Shown here in pieces: positions 19,332 through 27,492 of a DNA stretch of 64,000 nt. The stretch comes from Oceanobacillus sp. HTM 045 (GTDB lineage: Bacteria; Pseudomonadota; Alphaproteobacteria; Rhodobacterales; Rhodobacteraceae): NCBI GenBank assembly GCA_009733745.1, contig WNWL01000002.1, forward strand, positions 62,001-126,000. Reading direction: 5' to 3'. The notes beneath the pieces are model-generated. The model was not told the origin of the DNA. It made no database searches and saw nothing but the letters and a program-made list of their open reading frames with translations. Within the stretch, counting starts at the first letter, position 1. The number at the start of each line of letters is the position of its first letter. Both the position numbers and the translations under genes were made by a program.

Positions 19332-21485
19332 TCAGCCCTTCGCCACGAGATGCGCCACGACGTTGTCGATCATCCGCTGCCCGTATCCGCCACCGAGCGA
19401 CATGATCGATTCCGGATGGAACTGCACCGCGGCGATCGGGCGGGTGACATGCTCGACCGCCATGACCACGCCGTCATCGGTGAAGGCCGTGGCCTGAAGG
19501 TCGTTAGGCAGGCTCTCCCGCAGCGCGTGGAGCGAGTGATACCGCCCGACCGTGATGCTTTCGGGCATTCCGGCGAAGATGCGCCCGGCGTGCTGCACCT
19601 TCACCCTGCTGGGCTTGCCGTGGACCGGGATCTCGAGCTGTCCGAGGCGCGCGCCATGCGCTTCGGCAATGGCCTGCAGCCCGAGACAGACACCGAAAAC
19701 CGGGAGGTTGCGCGCCTCGGCCTTCGCGAGTGTCGCCGCGCAGTCGAAGTCGGAAGGCGACCCCGGCCCCGGCGAAAGCACGACGAGGTCGGGCGCGAAG
19801 TCATCCAGCAGGGCGTCGGGGACCGGCGTGCGCACGGTCCTGAGTTCCGCCCCGGTCTGGCGAAAATAGTTGGCGAGCGTGTGGACGAAACTGTCCTCGT
19901 GATCCACCAGCAGGATCCGCCGCCCCTTGCCCACGGGCAGGCGCGGCCCCTCTTCCTCAGCCTCGTTGGAGCGTGCGCCCCCCCGGATAGCCGCGCGCAT
20001 CGCGGAAGCCTTGAGTTCGGTCTCCCGCTCCTCCTCGTCCGGGTCGCTGTCGTAGAGGAGCGTCGCGCCGGCCCGCACCTCCGCGACACCGTTCTTGATG
20101 CGGATGGTGCGGAGCGTGAGGCCGGTGTTCATCTCGCCGTTGAAGTGCACCATCCCGACCGCACCGCCATACCAGGCGCGGGGGCTCTTCTCGTGGCGTT
20201 CGATGAAACGCATCGCCCAGAGCTTGGGCGCGCCGGTCACGGTAACCGCCCATGCGTGGCTCAGGAAGGCGTCGAAGGCGTCCATCCCTTCGCGGAGGCG
20301 GCCCTCGATGTGGTCGACGGTGTGGATGAGCCGCGAGTACATCTCGATCTGGCGGCGGCCGATCACCCGCACGGAGCCCGGCTCGCAGACCCTGCTCTTG
20401 TCGTTGCGATCCACGTCGGAGCACATGGTCAGCTCTGACTCGTCCTTCTTCGACATCAGCAGCTTGAGGATCTGCTCGCTGTCCTCGATCGCGTCCGCGC
20501 CGCGCTTGATGGTGCCGGAGATCGGGCAGGTCTCCACCCGCCGCCCGGTCACGCGGACGAACATCTCCGGCGAGGCGCCGACGAGGTACTCGCCCTCGCC
20601 GAGGTTCATCAGGAAGCCGAACGGTGCCGGGTTGATCTTCTTCAGGCGGCGGAAGATCGCGGAGGGGCTGTCGGAGACCGGCTCGTAGAACACCTGCCCC
20701 GGCACGACCTCGAAGAGGTCGCCCCGCATGAAGCTCTCCTTGGCCTTTACCACCAGCCTGGCGTACTCGCCCGGGTCGTGGTCGCCGCGGGGCAGATCGA
20801 TCGGCCCCGGCACGAAAGGCTCCTCCGGCCCGCCGCCCGCGAGGCCTTCCGTCGAGGCCCCGTCCGCGGCGAAGTCGTAGCGCAGCTTCCAGGCGCGCAC
20901 CGCGTAATGATCGACCACCACCAGTTCGTCGGTGAAGAAGAGCACCAGGTCGCGTTGATCGGCGGGGCGTTCGAGGACCGGGTCGACCGGATCGAACTGG
21001 AACGCCAGATCGTAGCCGAACGCGCCGTAGAGGCCGAAATTGGCATCCTCCTCGGCGGAGAAATGCGCCACGATCGCCCGAAGGACGGAGAAGACTGTCG
21101 GCACGCGGGACCGTTCGTCCTCGTCGTAGACCCGCTCCGGCTCGCGCACTTGCAGGGTGACCGCTCCGTCCTGCCGATCCAGCCCGGTGACCTCCGGCAG
21201 CCCCTTCACCAGCGGTACGATCATCGCGAGCAGGACAGCGCCGCGCGGGTTTAGCGCGGCAATCCGCATCGCCCTGCCCCGGGCCTCGATCACCAGCGGT
21301 GGGTCGATCACCGCCGTGTCCCAGCGCGTGTAGCGGCCCGGGTACTCGTAATTGGAAGAGAAGAGCGCCCCCCGATGGCTGTCGAGCCGGTCGATCACGG
21401 CCTCGATCTCGGTGGCGTACTCGGCAGGCGTCTCGCGGCGCGTCACGCGCACGCCGCCCGCGGTAAGGAAGCTTGTGTCGGTCAT
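19332..21485 (-). CDS. trpEG: Fused anthranilate synthase, TrpE-TrpG in one chain
   Basis: 717 residues. The N-terminal two thirds is the chorismate-binding component I ([19 protein letters not shown], then [23 protein letters not shown] and [12 protein letters not shown]), the rest a class I glutaminase with Cys600 in [10 protein letters not shown] and the His-Glu pair in VQFHPES. It turns chorismate and glutamine into anthranilate, the first step to tryptophan. The same fusion is known in Rhizobium and Azospirillum as TrpE(G). I looked for a Trp-rich leader peptide upstream as in Rhizobium and found none. No other trp gene is near. Confidence 0.95.
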   Translation of the reverse strand: MTDTSFLTAGGVRVTRRETPAEYATEIEAVIDRLDSHRGALFSSNYEYPGRYTRWDTAVIDPPLVIEARGRAMRIAALNPRGAVLLAMIVPLVKGLPEVTGLDRQDGAVTLQVREPERVYDEDERSRVPTVFSVLRAIVAHFSAEEDANFGLYGAFGYDLAFQFDPVDPVLERPADQRDLVLFFTDELVVVDHYAVRAWKLRYDFAADGASTEGLAGGGPEEPFVPGPIDLPRGDHDPGEYARLVVKAKESFMRGDLFEVVPGQVFYEPVSDSPSAIFRRLKKINPAPFGFLMNLGEGEYLVGASPEMFVRVTGRRVETCPISGTIKRGADAIEDSEQILKLLMSKKDESELTMCSDVDRNDKSRVCEPGSVRVIGRRQIEMYSRLIHTVDHIEGRLREGMDAFDAFLSHAWAVTVTGAPKLWAMRFIERHEKSPRAWYGGAVGMVHFNGEMNTGLTLRTIRIKNGVAEVRAGATLLYDSDPDEEERETELKASAMRAAIRGGARSNEAEEEGPRLPVGKGRRILLVDHEDSFVHTLANYFRQTGAELRTVRTPVPDALLDDFAPDLVVLSPGPGSPSDFDCAATLAKAEARNLPVFGVCLGLQAIAEAHGARLGQLEIPVHGKPSRVKVQHAGRIFAGMPESITVGRYHSLHALRESLPNDLQATAFTDDGVVMAVEHVTRPIAAVQFHPESIMSLGGGYGQRMIDNVVAHLVAKG

Positions 21486-21696
21486 TGGGAAACTCTGTCG
21501 GTCGGGCCGCGCATGGTCATGTCCGGGCGGCCGATGGCTCGGGAAACGGGTTCAGATCGCAGCGAAGCGGCGCCATCGCCCGCAGTTGGGCCAGATCCGC
21601 GATGTAACCTGCGCGAGGGACAAGGGCCCGCTCCCGGTTTCCAGTGAGTCGCGATTTGTCTAGCAGGCCCCGCACGCCCGCGCCAGTATTGCGCAC

Positions 21697-22470
21697 CTAG
21701 AGTTCAAACAACCGTCCCATCCCCTGCGCTGGTTCTTCCACGCCCGCGAGACGCAGGCAGTGCCATGCGAGCGCGTGGTTGGAGGACGTGACCGGCAGGC
21801 CGACCTCGGCCTCGACCTCGGCGATGGCATGGGCGATCCGGACCGCGGTGCAGGAGACGAACACGGCGTCCACCGCCCGGCCCTCCACCAGGCGCCTGAC
21901 GGCGGAGACGATCGACGCCGTGTCGATCGCGGCCACGACCGGGTCGTTCTCCTCGTTGAAGGATCCGAAGACCGGCACCTCGAACCCCGCCCCCGTGATT
22001 GCCCGGTGAACGATCTCGTTCACGTCGCGCCGGTAGGGTGTGAGCACCGCGACCCGCTCCGCGCCCAACGCCGAAAGAGCCCTGTAAGCCGCTGCCGCCG
22101 GGTTGGTCGCCTTAACCCCGGGCCGCGCCGCATGGATCATCCCGGCCACCGCGTCCGGCCCCAGAACCATGCTGGCGGAGGTACAGCCATAGGCGACCAC
22201 GTCTAGTTCCGGCGGCAGAAGGTCCACCGTATCGGTGATCAGCGGACCCATCGCCGCCAGCGACTCGGGCGTGATGCGCGGCGCATTCGGGATGCGGGCG
22301 TGGAACACGTCGACACCCGGCCGCCCGAGCAGCGCCCGGAACTCGTGCTCGATGGTGAAGTCGGAGGAGAGCACCACCAGCCCGATCCGCGCGAGCCGGC
22401 CGATGGTCGACTCGGTCGCGAAGGGCAGGTTTTCGATCAACTCGAAGCCGTCGGCCATGTCCTGCATCAC
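21697..22470 (-). CDS. Asp/Glu racemase superfamily protein (maleate isomerase/AMDase-like)
   Basis: 257 residues. Two active-site cysteines are visible, in VAYGCTSASMVLG and in AVFVSCTAVRIA, as in maleate cis-trans isomerase, arylmalonate decarboxylase and EutA-type proteins, with the repeat pattern of the superfamily. The substrate is probably a dicarboxylic or amino acid. It is divergent from the first TRAP binding protein (start codons 123 bp apart), so it may process what that system imports; this is inference. ATG 22470 is taken; a second Met lies four residues on. Confidence 0.85.
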   Translation of the reverse strand: MMQDMADGFELIENLPFATESTIGRLARIGLVVLSSDFTIEHEFRALLGRPGVDVFHARIPNAPRITPESLAAMGPLITDTVDLLPPELDVVAYGCTSASMVLGPDAVAGMIHAARPGVKATNPAAAAYRALSALGAERVAVLTPYRRDVNEIVHRAITGAGFEVPVFGSFNEENDPVVAAIDTASIVSAVRRLVEGRAVDAVFVSCTAVRIAHAIAEVEAEVGLPVTSSNHALAWHCLRLAGVEEPAQGMGRLFEL

Positions 22471-22593
22471 TCTGCTCCCACCCTGTCATTTGCCATGCAC
22501 TGAATTGCACGGTTCGGCAAATCCTGCCAGAAATCGCCCGAGTGAGACGAGTCCCCACCGAAAATGGCGGGGCAACGCAGGGAGGTCCACCAC

Positions 22594-23625
22594 ATGAAAC
22601 CATTCCGCATCGCCGCGGCGGCGCTCGCATCGGCGCTCCTGCTGGCGGGAACGGCCACCGCGCAGGAAGTCACGCTGCGCCTTCACCAGTTCCTGCCCGA
22701 GAAGGCGTCCATCCCGGGTCGCGCCATCACGCCCTGGATTGCGAAGATCGAGGCGGAGTCGGGCGGCCGCATCAAGATCGAGCACTATCCCTCGATGCAG
22801 CTCGGCGGCTCGCCGCTGTCGCTCTACGACCAGGCCCGCGACGGCGTGGTGGACATCGTCTGGACAGTGATGGGCTACACCCCCGGCCGTTTCCCTAAAT
22901 CGGAGGTTTTCGAGCTTCCCTTCATGGTCTCCTCCGGCGAGGCGACCAGCCGTGCGCTCGACGAGTTCATCCGCGCCCATGCGATGGAGGAATTCGCCGA
23001 CATCCACCCGATCCTGTTCCACGCCCACGGCCCGGGCCTCATCCATGTCCGCGGCAATGGCGTGCATACGCTGGAGGACATGTCCGGCCTCAAGCTGCGC
23101 GGTCCGACCCGGATGATCACCACGCTGCTGGAAGACCTCGGTGCAACCGCGGTGGGCATGCCGGTGCCGGCCGTACCTGAGAACATCTCCAAGGGTGTGA
23201 TCGACGGCGCCGTGATCCCGTGGGAAGTGACCATCCCGCTCAAGATCCCCGAACTGGTCGATGCCCATACCGGCGTCACGGGCGACCGGGGCCTCTACAC
23301 GGCAACCTTCGTGCTGGCGATGAACAAGGACGCCTACGAGGCGCTGCCGGATGACCTGAAGGCGATCATCGACGCCAATTCCGGGCCGGACGTCGCCGCG
23401 CTCTTCGGCCGCGCGATGGACGAGATGGACGTGATCGCGCTCGAGAAGGTCAAGGAAACCGACAACGCGATCATCATGCTCGACGGCGAGGAGACCGCCC
23501 GCTGGCAGGCTGCCTCCCAGGGTGTCATCGACCGCTGGGTCGCGGCCATGAACGAGGCGGGCCATGACGGCGAGGCGCTTCTGGCCGAGGCCCGCGCGCT
23601 GGTCGAGAAATACACCGCGAAGTGA
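22594..23625 (+). CDS. TRAP transporter solute-binding protein, DctP family (copy 1)
   Basis: 343 residues with a signal peptide (cleavage likely after AxA at 21-23) and the DctP fold: LKLRGPTRM with the conserved Arg that binds the solute carboxylate, then VPENISKGVIDGAVIPW. GGAGG lies 9-13 bases before ATG 22594. The protein is very similar over its full length to the second binding protein at 25874-26917. No DctQ or DctM follows; the only membrane pair in the island is downstream of copy 2, so this copy may feed that pair. A strong GC hairpin follows the stop codon. Confidence 0.95.
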   Translation: MKPFRIAAAALASALLLAGTATAQEVTLRLHQFLPEKASIPGRAITPWIAKIEAESGGRIKIEHYPSMQLGGSPLSLYDQARDGVVDIVWTVMGYTPGRFPKSEVFELPFMVSSGEATSRALDEFIRAHAMEEFADIHPILFHAHGPGLIHVRGNGVHTLEDMSGLKLRGPTRMITTLLEDLGATAVGMPVPAVPENISKGVIDGAVIPWEVTIPLKIPELVDAHTGVTGDRGLYTATFVLAMNKDAYEALPDDLKAIIDANSGPDVAALFGRAMDEMDVIALEKVKETDNAIIMLDGEETARWQAASQGVIDRWVAAMNEAGHDGEALLAEARALVEKYTAK

Positions 23626-23632
23626 TTGGCCC

Positions 23633-23657
23633 GGGGCGGCGGATCAGACGCCGCCCC
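23633..23657. terminator. GC-rich hairpin between convergent genes
   Basis: GGGGCGGCG (23633-23641) pairs perfectly with CGCCGCCCC (23649-23657) around GATCAGA. It starts 8 bp after the binding-protein stop and covers the last codons of the MetE-like gene on the other strand. It can act for both directions, but lacks a T-run. Confidence 0.5.
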
Positions 23658-24762
23658 ACACCGCTTCCGCCACTTCCACGCAGCGCTCCAGCTTCTTCCA
23701 CTGGTCGGCATCGGTCAGCTCGTTGCCATGCGCGGTAGAAGAAAAGCCGCACTGGTGGCTGAGGCAGCACTGGTCCAGGTCGACGTACTGCGCCGCCTCG
23801 TCGATCCGGGCGCGCAACTCGTCCGCCCCCTCGATATCCGGCTTCTTGGAACTCATCAGTCCGAGCACCACGCGCTTGTCCTTCGGCATGAACCGCAGGG
23901 GTGCGAAATCGCCGGAGCGTTCGTCGTCATATTCCAGGAAGAAGCCGTCCACTCCCATCTGGTTGAACAGGATCTCGGCGACCGGTTCGTAGCCGCCCTG
24001 CGCCACCCAGGCGGAGCGGAAATTGCCACGGCAGAGGTGGATGGTGACAACCATGTCCGCCGGCCGGTTCCGGATGGAGTCGTTCACGAGCCGGCAATAG
24101 AGCCGGGTCAACTCGTCCGGGTCGTCGCCCCGCTCCGCCGTGCGCGCGCGAATTTCCGGGTCGCAGAGATAGGCGAGGTTCGTATCGTCGAACTGGAGAT
24201 AGCGACACCCCCGGCGCGCGAGATCGGCGACCTCGGCGCGGTAGGCAGCGGTCAGGTCGTCGAAGAACGTCTCGAGATCGGGGTAGACTTCGTATGAGAT
24301 CGCCTCCCGCCCGCCGCGGAAGTGCAGCATGGATGGAGCGGGAATGCACGCCTTGGGCGTGCGCGTCACCGCCATCCGCAGGAACTCGAAAGCGGGGCCG
24401 TCGATCGGCCCGTCATGCTCGATCCTGGCGTCCACACCCATGGTTGGCGGGCGGAACCCCACTTCGGTGCCGTCGTCCCTGCGGAAAGCCGTCTTGAACT
24501 CGCCATAGGTGACGGTCACGCCCTTCAGGCGTTCGAGAAAGTCCACGTGGAAGAATTCGCGCCGGAACTCGCCGTCGGTGATGCCGCGCAGCCCGACCGA
24601 CTCCTGCCGGATCACCACCTCGCGGATGCAGGAATCCTCGAGATCCTTCAACTCCTCGGCGTCGATCCGGCCCTCCTTGAACTTCGCCCGTGCCTCGGTC
24701 AGTCGCGCAGGGCGCAGGAAGCTGCCGACATGGTCGGCACGGAACGGCGGTCGGGCTGTCAT
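23644..24762 (-). CDS. MetE C-terminal-like methyltransferase (YxjG/YxjH type)
   Basis: 372 residues, about the size of the C-terminal catalytic half of cobalamin-independent methionine synthase, with no N-terminal folate half. It starts FRADHVGSFLRP and keeps the zinc ligands: His and Cys in TIHLCRGNFRS, Glu in FFLEYDDE and Cys in SHQCGFSS. Such stand-alone proteins transfer methyl groups to thiols from donors other than triglutamyl folate. The gene is divergent from the GntR regulator and the shared gap has two TGTATAC sites, so it is probably controlled by that regulator together with the TRAP genes. The donor could be the imported solute; this is inference. Confidence 0.88.
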   Translation of the reverse strand: MTARPPFRADHVGSFLRPARLTEARAKFKEGRIDAEELKDLEDSCIREVVIRQESVGLRGITDGEFRREFFHVDFLERLKGVTVTYGEFKTAFRRDDGTEVGFRPPTMGVDARIEHDGPIDGPAFEFLRMAVTRTPKACIPAPSMLHFRGGREAISYEVYPDLETFFDDLTAAYRAEVADLARRGCRYLQFDDTNLAYLCDPEIRARTAERGDDPDELTRLYCRLVNDSIRNRPADMVVTIHLCRGNFRSAWVAQGGYEPVAEILFNQMGVDGFFLEYDDERSGDFAPLRFMPKDKRVVLGLMSSKKPDIEGADELRARIDEAAQYVDLDQCCLSHQCGFSSTAHGNELTDADQWKKLERCVEVAEAVWGGV

Positions 24763-24844
24763 GGATGTCTCCCCCTGTGGTTCTCGATGCGTCTCTGCGC
24801 ACCTTTTCCAACTTGGTTATCCAGCCTTGCGGAGGGGGTCAACG

Positions 24845-24853
24845 TTGTATACC
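24845..24853. promoter_or_regulatory. GntR-type operator, site 1
   Basis: TTGTATACC matches the FadR-subfamily GntR half-site palindrome (T-GTATAC-A type). It lies 83 bp upstream of the MetE-like start in the gap shared with the gntR gene. The core TGTATAC recurs at 24962-24968. Confidence 0.55.
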
Positions 24854-24960
24854 GTCGATGACAAGGCATCGCCCGCCCGGCCCTGGAAGTGCAATCTTGA
24901 CGCCGATTTCACGCCATTTCCCGGAGATTTTACGCCGTTCCGCGGGTGAACTTCGAGCGA

Positions 24961-24970
24961 GTGTATACAT
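24961..24970. promoter_or_regulatory. GntR-type operator, site 2
   Basis: GTGTATACAT is a near-perfect palindrome with the same TGTATAC core as site 1, 25 bp upstream of the gntR start. This position fits autoregulation. The two sites are 116 bp apart, about 11 helical turns, which would allow looping. Confidence 0.55.
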
Positions 24971-24994
24971 TCTCGCAAGCTCCGGCGCCGCACG

Positions 24995-25762
24995 ATGACG
25001 CTGCTTCAGACCCAGGATCAGAGCGGCCTCCCGCAATCTGCGCGCGCGCTCCGCGGTGTGCGCGACCTGCTGCTGTCCGGCGAGATCGGCCCCGGCGAGC
25101 GGCTGGCGGAACTTGCATTGGTCGAGCGGCTCGGGCTGTCACGGACCCCGGTACGCGCGGCCCTAGCCCATCTCGCGCAGGAGGGGTTGCTGGAGGCGCT
25201 GCCAACGGGCGGATATTCGGCGCGCCGGTTCAGCCAGGCGGACGTGGTCGACACGATCGAACTGCGCGGCACGATAGAGGGCCTCGCCCTGCGCCTCGCG
25301 GCGGAACGCGGCGCCGACCCGGCACTGATGCGCGAGGCGGAAGCAACACTCGACGAAATCGACGCCGCCCTGGACCGGGCGCCCGGTGCCGCGGGCGTGG
25401 ACACCTACGCGCGGCTCAACAGCCGCTTCCACGTACAACTCGCCGCACTTTCCGGCAGCGAAGCAGTGCGCCGCGAACTGGAGCGGGTCATGGCACTGCC
25501 CTTCGCACAGCCGAGCGCGCTGCTCGACGCGCAGGCGAAGCTACCCCGTTTCGACCTCACGCTCATCAACGGCCAGATGCAGCACCACGCGATGCTGGAA
25601 GCTGTCCGGATGCGCGAGGGCGCACGGGCCGAAGCGCTGGCCCGCGAGCATGCGCGGCTGGCCAGCAGGAACGTCTCCACCGTTGTTGCCGATGCGGGCC
25701 TTGCCCGACACGTGCCAGCGCTCACGCTGGTCCGCGCCGATGCGGCGGAGACCGTGGAATGA
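24995..25762 (+). CDS. GntR family transcriptional regulator, FCD (FadR) subfamily
   Basis: 255 residues. The N-terminal winged helix shows LLSGEIGPGERLAELALVERLGLSRTPVR-type sequence (residues about 28-57) ending in LEALPTGGYSARRF, and the C-terminal FCD ligand domain begins ELRGTIEGLALRLAA and has the metal-binding His in NSRFHVQL and MQHHAMLEA. FCD regulators sense small organic acids. Position between the MetE-like gene and the second TRAP operon, with two matching operators, makes it the likely local regulator. A 29-bp perfect palindrome follows its stop. Confidence 0.93.
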   Translation: MTLLQTQDQSGLPQSARALRGVRDLLLSGEIGPGERLAELALVERLGLSRTPVRAALAHLAQEGLLEALPTGGYSARRFSQADVVDTIELRGTIEGLALRLAAERGADPALMREAEATLDEIDAALDRAPGAAGVDTYARLNSRFHVQLAALSGSEAVRRELERVMALPFAQPSALLDAQAKLPRFDLTLINGQMQHHAMLEAVRMREGARAEALAREHARLASRNVSTVVADAGLARHVPALTLVRADAAETVE

Positions 25763-25801
25763 GGCAGACGAGCGCTGGCAAGGCGCCGACATGCGAGGAG
25801 A

Positions 25802-25854
25802 TGCGCCGGGGCGGGCCCCGCCCCGGCGCACATACAGGCGGCGGGAAAGCCGCC
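25802..25854 (+). terminator. Two GC hairpins between gntR and the second TRAP binding protein
   Basis: Positions 25802-25830 form a perfect palindrome (14-bp arms around one C, arm TGCGCCGGGGCGGG), strong enough to stop or pause transcription. A second small hairpin GGCGGC/GCCGCC (25837-25842 with 25849-25854) lies immediately before the ribosome binding site of the binding-protein gene and may affect its translation. Confidence 0.5.
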
Positions 25855-25873
25855 GCAAGGATGGGAGGAAGAC

Positions 25874-26917
25874 ATGAAACTCTGGACCAGGCTGGCATGG
25901 CCGCTCACGGGCGCCCTTGCCGGCGCGATGCTGATAACGGGCCCCGCCGCAGCACAGGACGTCACGCTGCGGCTGCACCAGTTCCTGCCGATCAAGGCCG
26001 CGATCCCTACGGGCGCGATCGAGCCGTGGATCGAGAAGGTCGAGGCGGAGTCCGGCGGCCGGATCGCGATCGAGCACTACCCGGCAATGCAGCTCGGCGG
26101 CTCGCCGGTTTCGCTCTATGACCAGGCCCGCGACGGCGTCGTCGACATCGTCTGGACCGTGCTCGGCTATACCCCCGGGCGGTTCCCGAAGTCGGAGGTC
26201 TTTGAGCTTCCCTTCATGGTGACGACCGGCGAGCCGACCAGCCGCGCCTTCGACGAGTGGGTCCGCGTCCACGCGATGGACGAGTTCGCGGAAGTCCATC
26301 CCATCGCCTTCCACACCCACGGGCCCGGCCTGATCCACGTGAAGGGCTCCGGCGTCCACAAGCTGGAGGACATGTCCGGCCTCAAGCTGCGCGGTCCTAC
26401 CCGGATGGTCACGGCCCTCCTCGAAGGCCTCGGCGCGACGCCAGTCGGCATGCCCGTACCCGCAGTGCCCGAGAACCTCTCCAAGGGCGTGATCGACGGC
26501 GCGGTCATCCCGTGGGAGGTGACATTGCCGCTGAAGATCCCGGAACTGGTCGATACCCACACCGGCGTCACCGGCGAGAACGGGCTCTATACCGCGACCT
26601 TCATCTTCGCGATGAACAAGGACAGCTACGAGGCCCTGCCTGACGACCTGAAGGCCGTGATCGACGCCAACTCGGGTCCGGAGGTCGCGGCGCTGTTCGG
26701 CGCGGCGATGGACAAGTACGACGCCATCGGCTTCGAGAAGGCTTCCGGTTCGGGCAACGAGATCATCATGCTCGACGCGGAGGAGACGGCCCGCTGGGTT
26801 GCCGCCTCGCAAGGCGTGGTCGACGGTTGGGTCGCCTCGATGAACGACGCGGGGCTTGACGGCGCGGCGCTTCTGAACGAAGCCCGGTCGCTGATCGAGA
26901 AGTACAGCGCCGAGTGA
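25874..26917 (+). CDS. TRAP transporter solute-binding protein, DctP family (copy 2)
   Basis: 347 residues with a signal peptide ending about AAA at 25-27. Near-identical blocks to copy 1 include GYTPGRFPKSEVFELPFMV and MSGLKLRGPTRM, so the two are recent paralogs with probably the same or a closely related ligand. A clear GGAGG precedes ATG 25874. It heads the operon with dctQ and dctM; a GC hairpin separates it from dctQ, an arrangement that favours more binding protein than membrane subunits. Confidence 0.95.
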   Translation: MKLWTRLAWPLTGALAGAMLITGPAAAQDVTLRLHQFLPIKAAIPTGAIEPWIEKVEAESGGRIAIEHYPAMQLGGSPVSLYDQARDGVVDIVWTVLGYTPGRFPKSEVFELPFMVTTGEPTSRAFDEWVRVHAMDEFAEVHPIAFHTHGPGLIHVKGSGVHKLEDMSGLKLRGPTRMVTALLEGLGATPVGMPVPAVPENLSKGVIDGAVIPWEVTLPLKIPELVDTHTGVTGENGLYTATFIFAMNKDSYEALPDDLKAVIDANSGPEVAALFGAAMDKYDAIGFEKASGSGNEIIMLDAEETARWVAASQGVVDGWVASMNDAGLDGAALLNEARSLIEKYSAE

Positions 26918-26930
26918 CATGATGGGATGT

Positions 26931-26953
26931 GGGCGCCCGGAACGAGGGCGCCC
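26931..26953 (+). promoter_or_regulatory. Intercistronic hairpin between binding protein and dctQ
   Basis: Two copies of the self-complementary octamer GGGCGCCC (26931-26938 and 26946-26953) with a 7-base loop form an 8-bp stem in the 50-bp gap. Hairpins here are expected to protect the 3' end of the binding-protein message, giving unequal expression within one operon. Confidence 0.5.
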
Positions 26954-26967
26954 GCCGGAGGCCCCGG

Positions 26968-27492
26968 ATGCTTGCACAGATTGACCGAGCGATCGGCGGC
27001 CTCGCCTTTGCCCTCGCCATCCTGGCGGGCGTGGTGTTGGTAATCGTCACCGTGCTGACCTGCGTTTCCATCACCGGCCGCGCCTTCGTCTTCGCCGGGC
27101 TCGGCCCGGTGCCGGGCGACGTGGAACTCGTGCAGATGGCCATCGCCTTCGCCGTGACCGGATGCCTGCCCTGGTGCCAGTGGAAGCGCGGCCACGTGAC
27201 GGTCGACATCTTCCTCGGCCGCTTCGGCCGCCGCTTCAACGCCTTCGTCGACGTGATCGCCAACCTGATGATGACCGCCGTCGCGGTTGTCATCGCCTGG
27301 CGCGTCGGTGCGGGCATGGTCTCGAAGATGGACAGTTCCTTCGCGCTCGAGACCACCTTCATTCTCGGCCTGCCCGTCTGGTGGGGCTATGCCGGCGTTC
27401 TTGCATGCGCATGCATCTTCGCGCTGGTGTGCTTCTGGACCGTCATCCGCTCGATCCGGGAAGTCGCCGGAGGGGAGGCCATCGCGCCATGA
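26968..27492 (+). CDS. TRAP transporter small membrane subunit, DctQ
   Basis: 174 residues with four membrane helices (about 10-35, 50-70, 92-112, 132-155). The signature WCQWKRGHVTVDIF after the second helix is typical of DctQ. ATG 26968 is chosen since GGAGG precedes it and the 13 residues upstream in the open frame are not hydrophobic. The stop codon overlaps the dctM start (ATGA, 27489-27492). Confidence 0.93.
   Translation: MLAQIDRAIGGLAFALAILAGVVLVIVTVLTCVSITGRAFVFAGLGPVPGDVELVQMAIAFAVTGCLPWCQWKRGHVTVDIFLGRFGRRFNAFVDVIANLMMTAVAVVIAWRVGAGMVSKMDSSFALETTFILGLPVWWGYAGVLACACIFALVCFWTVIRSIREVAGGEAIAP

Noticed and set aside
21486-21696. Trp-rich leader peptide for attenuation of trpEG
   Set aside because: No run of TGG codons on the minus strand in this gap.
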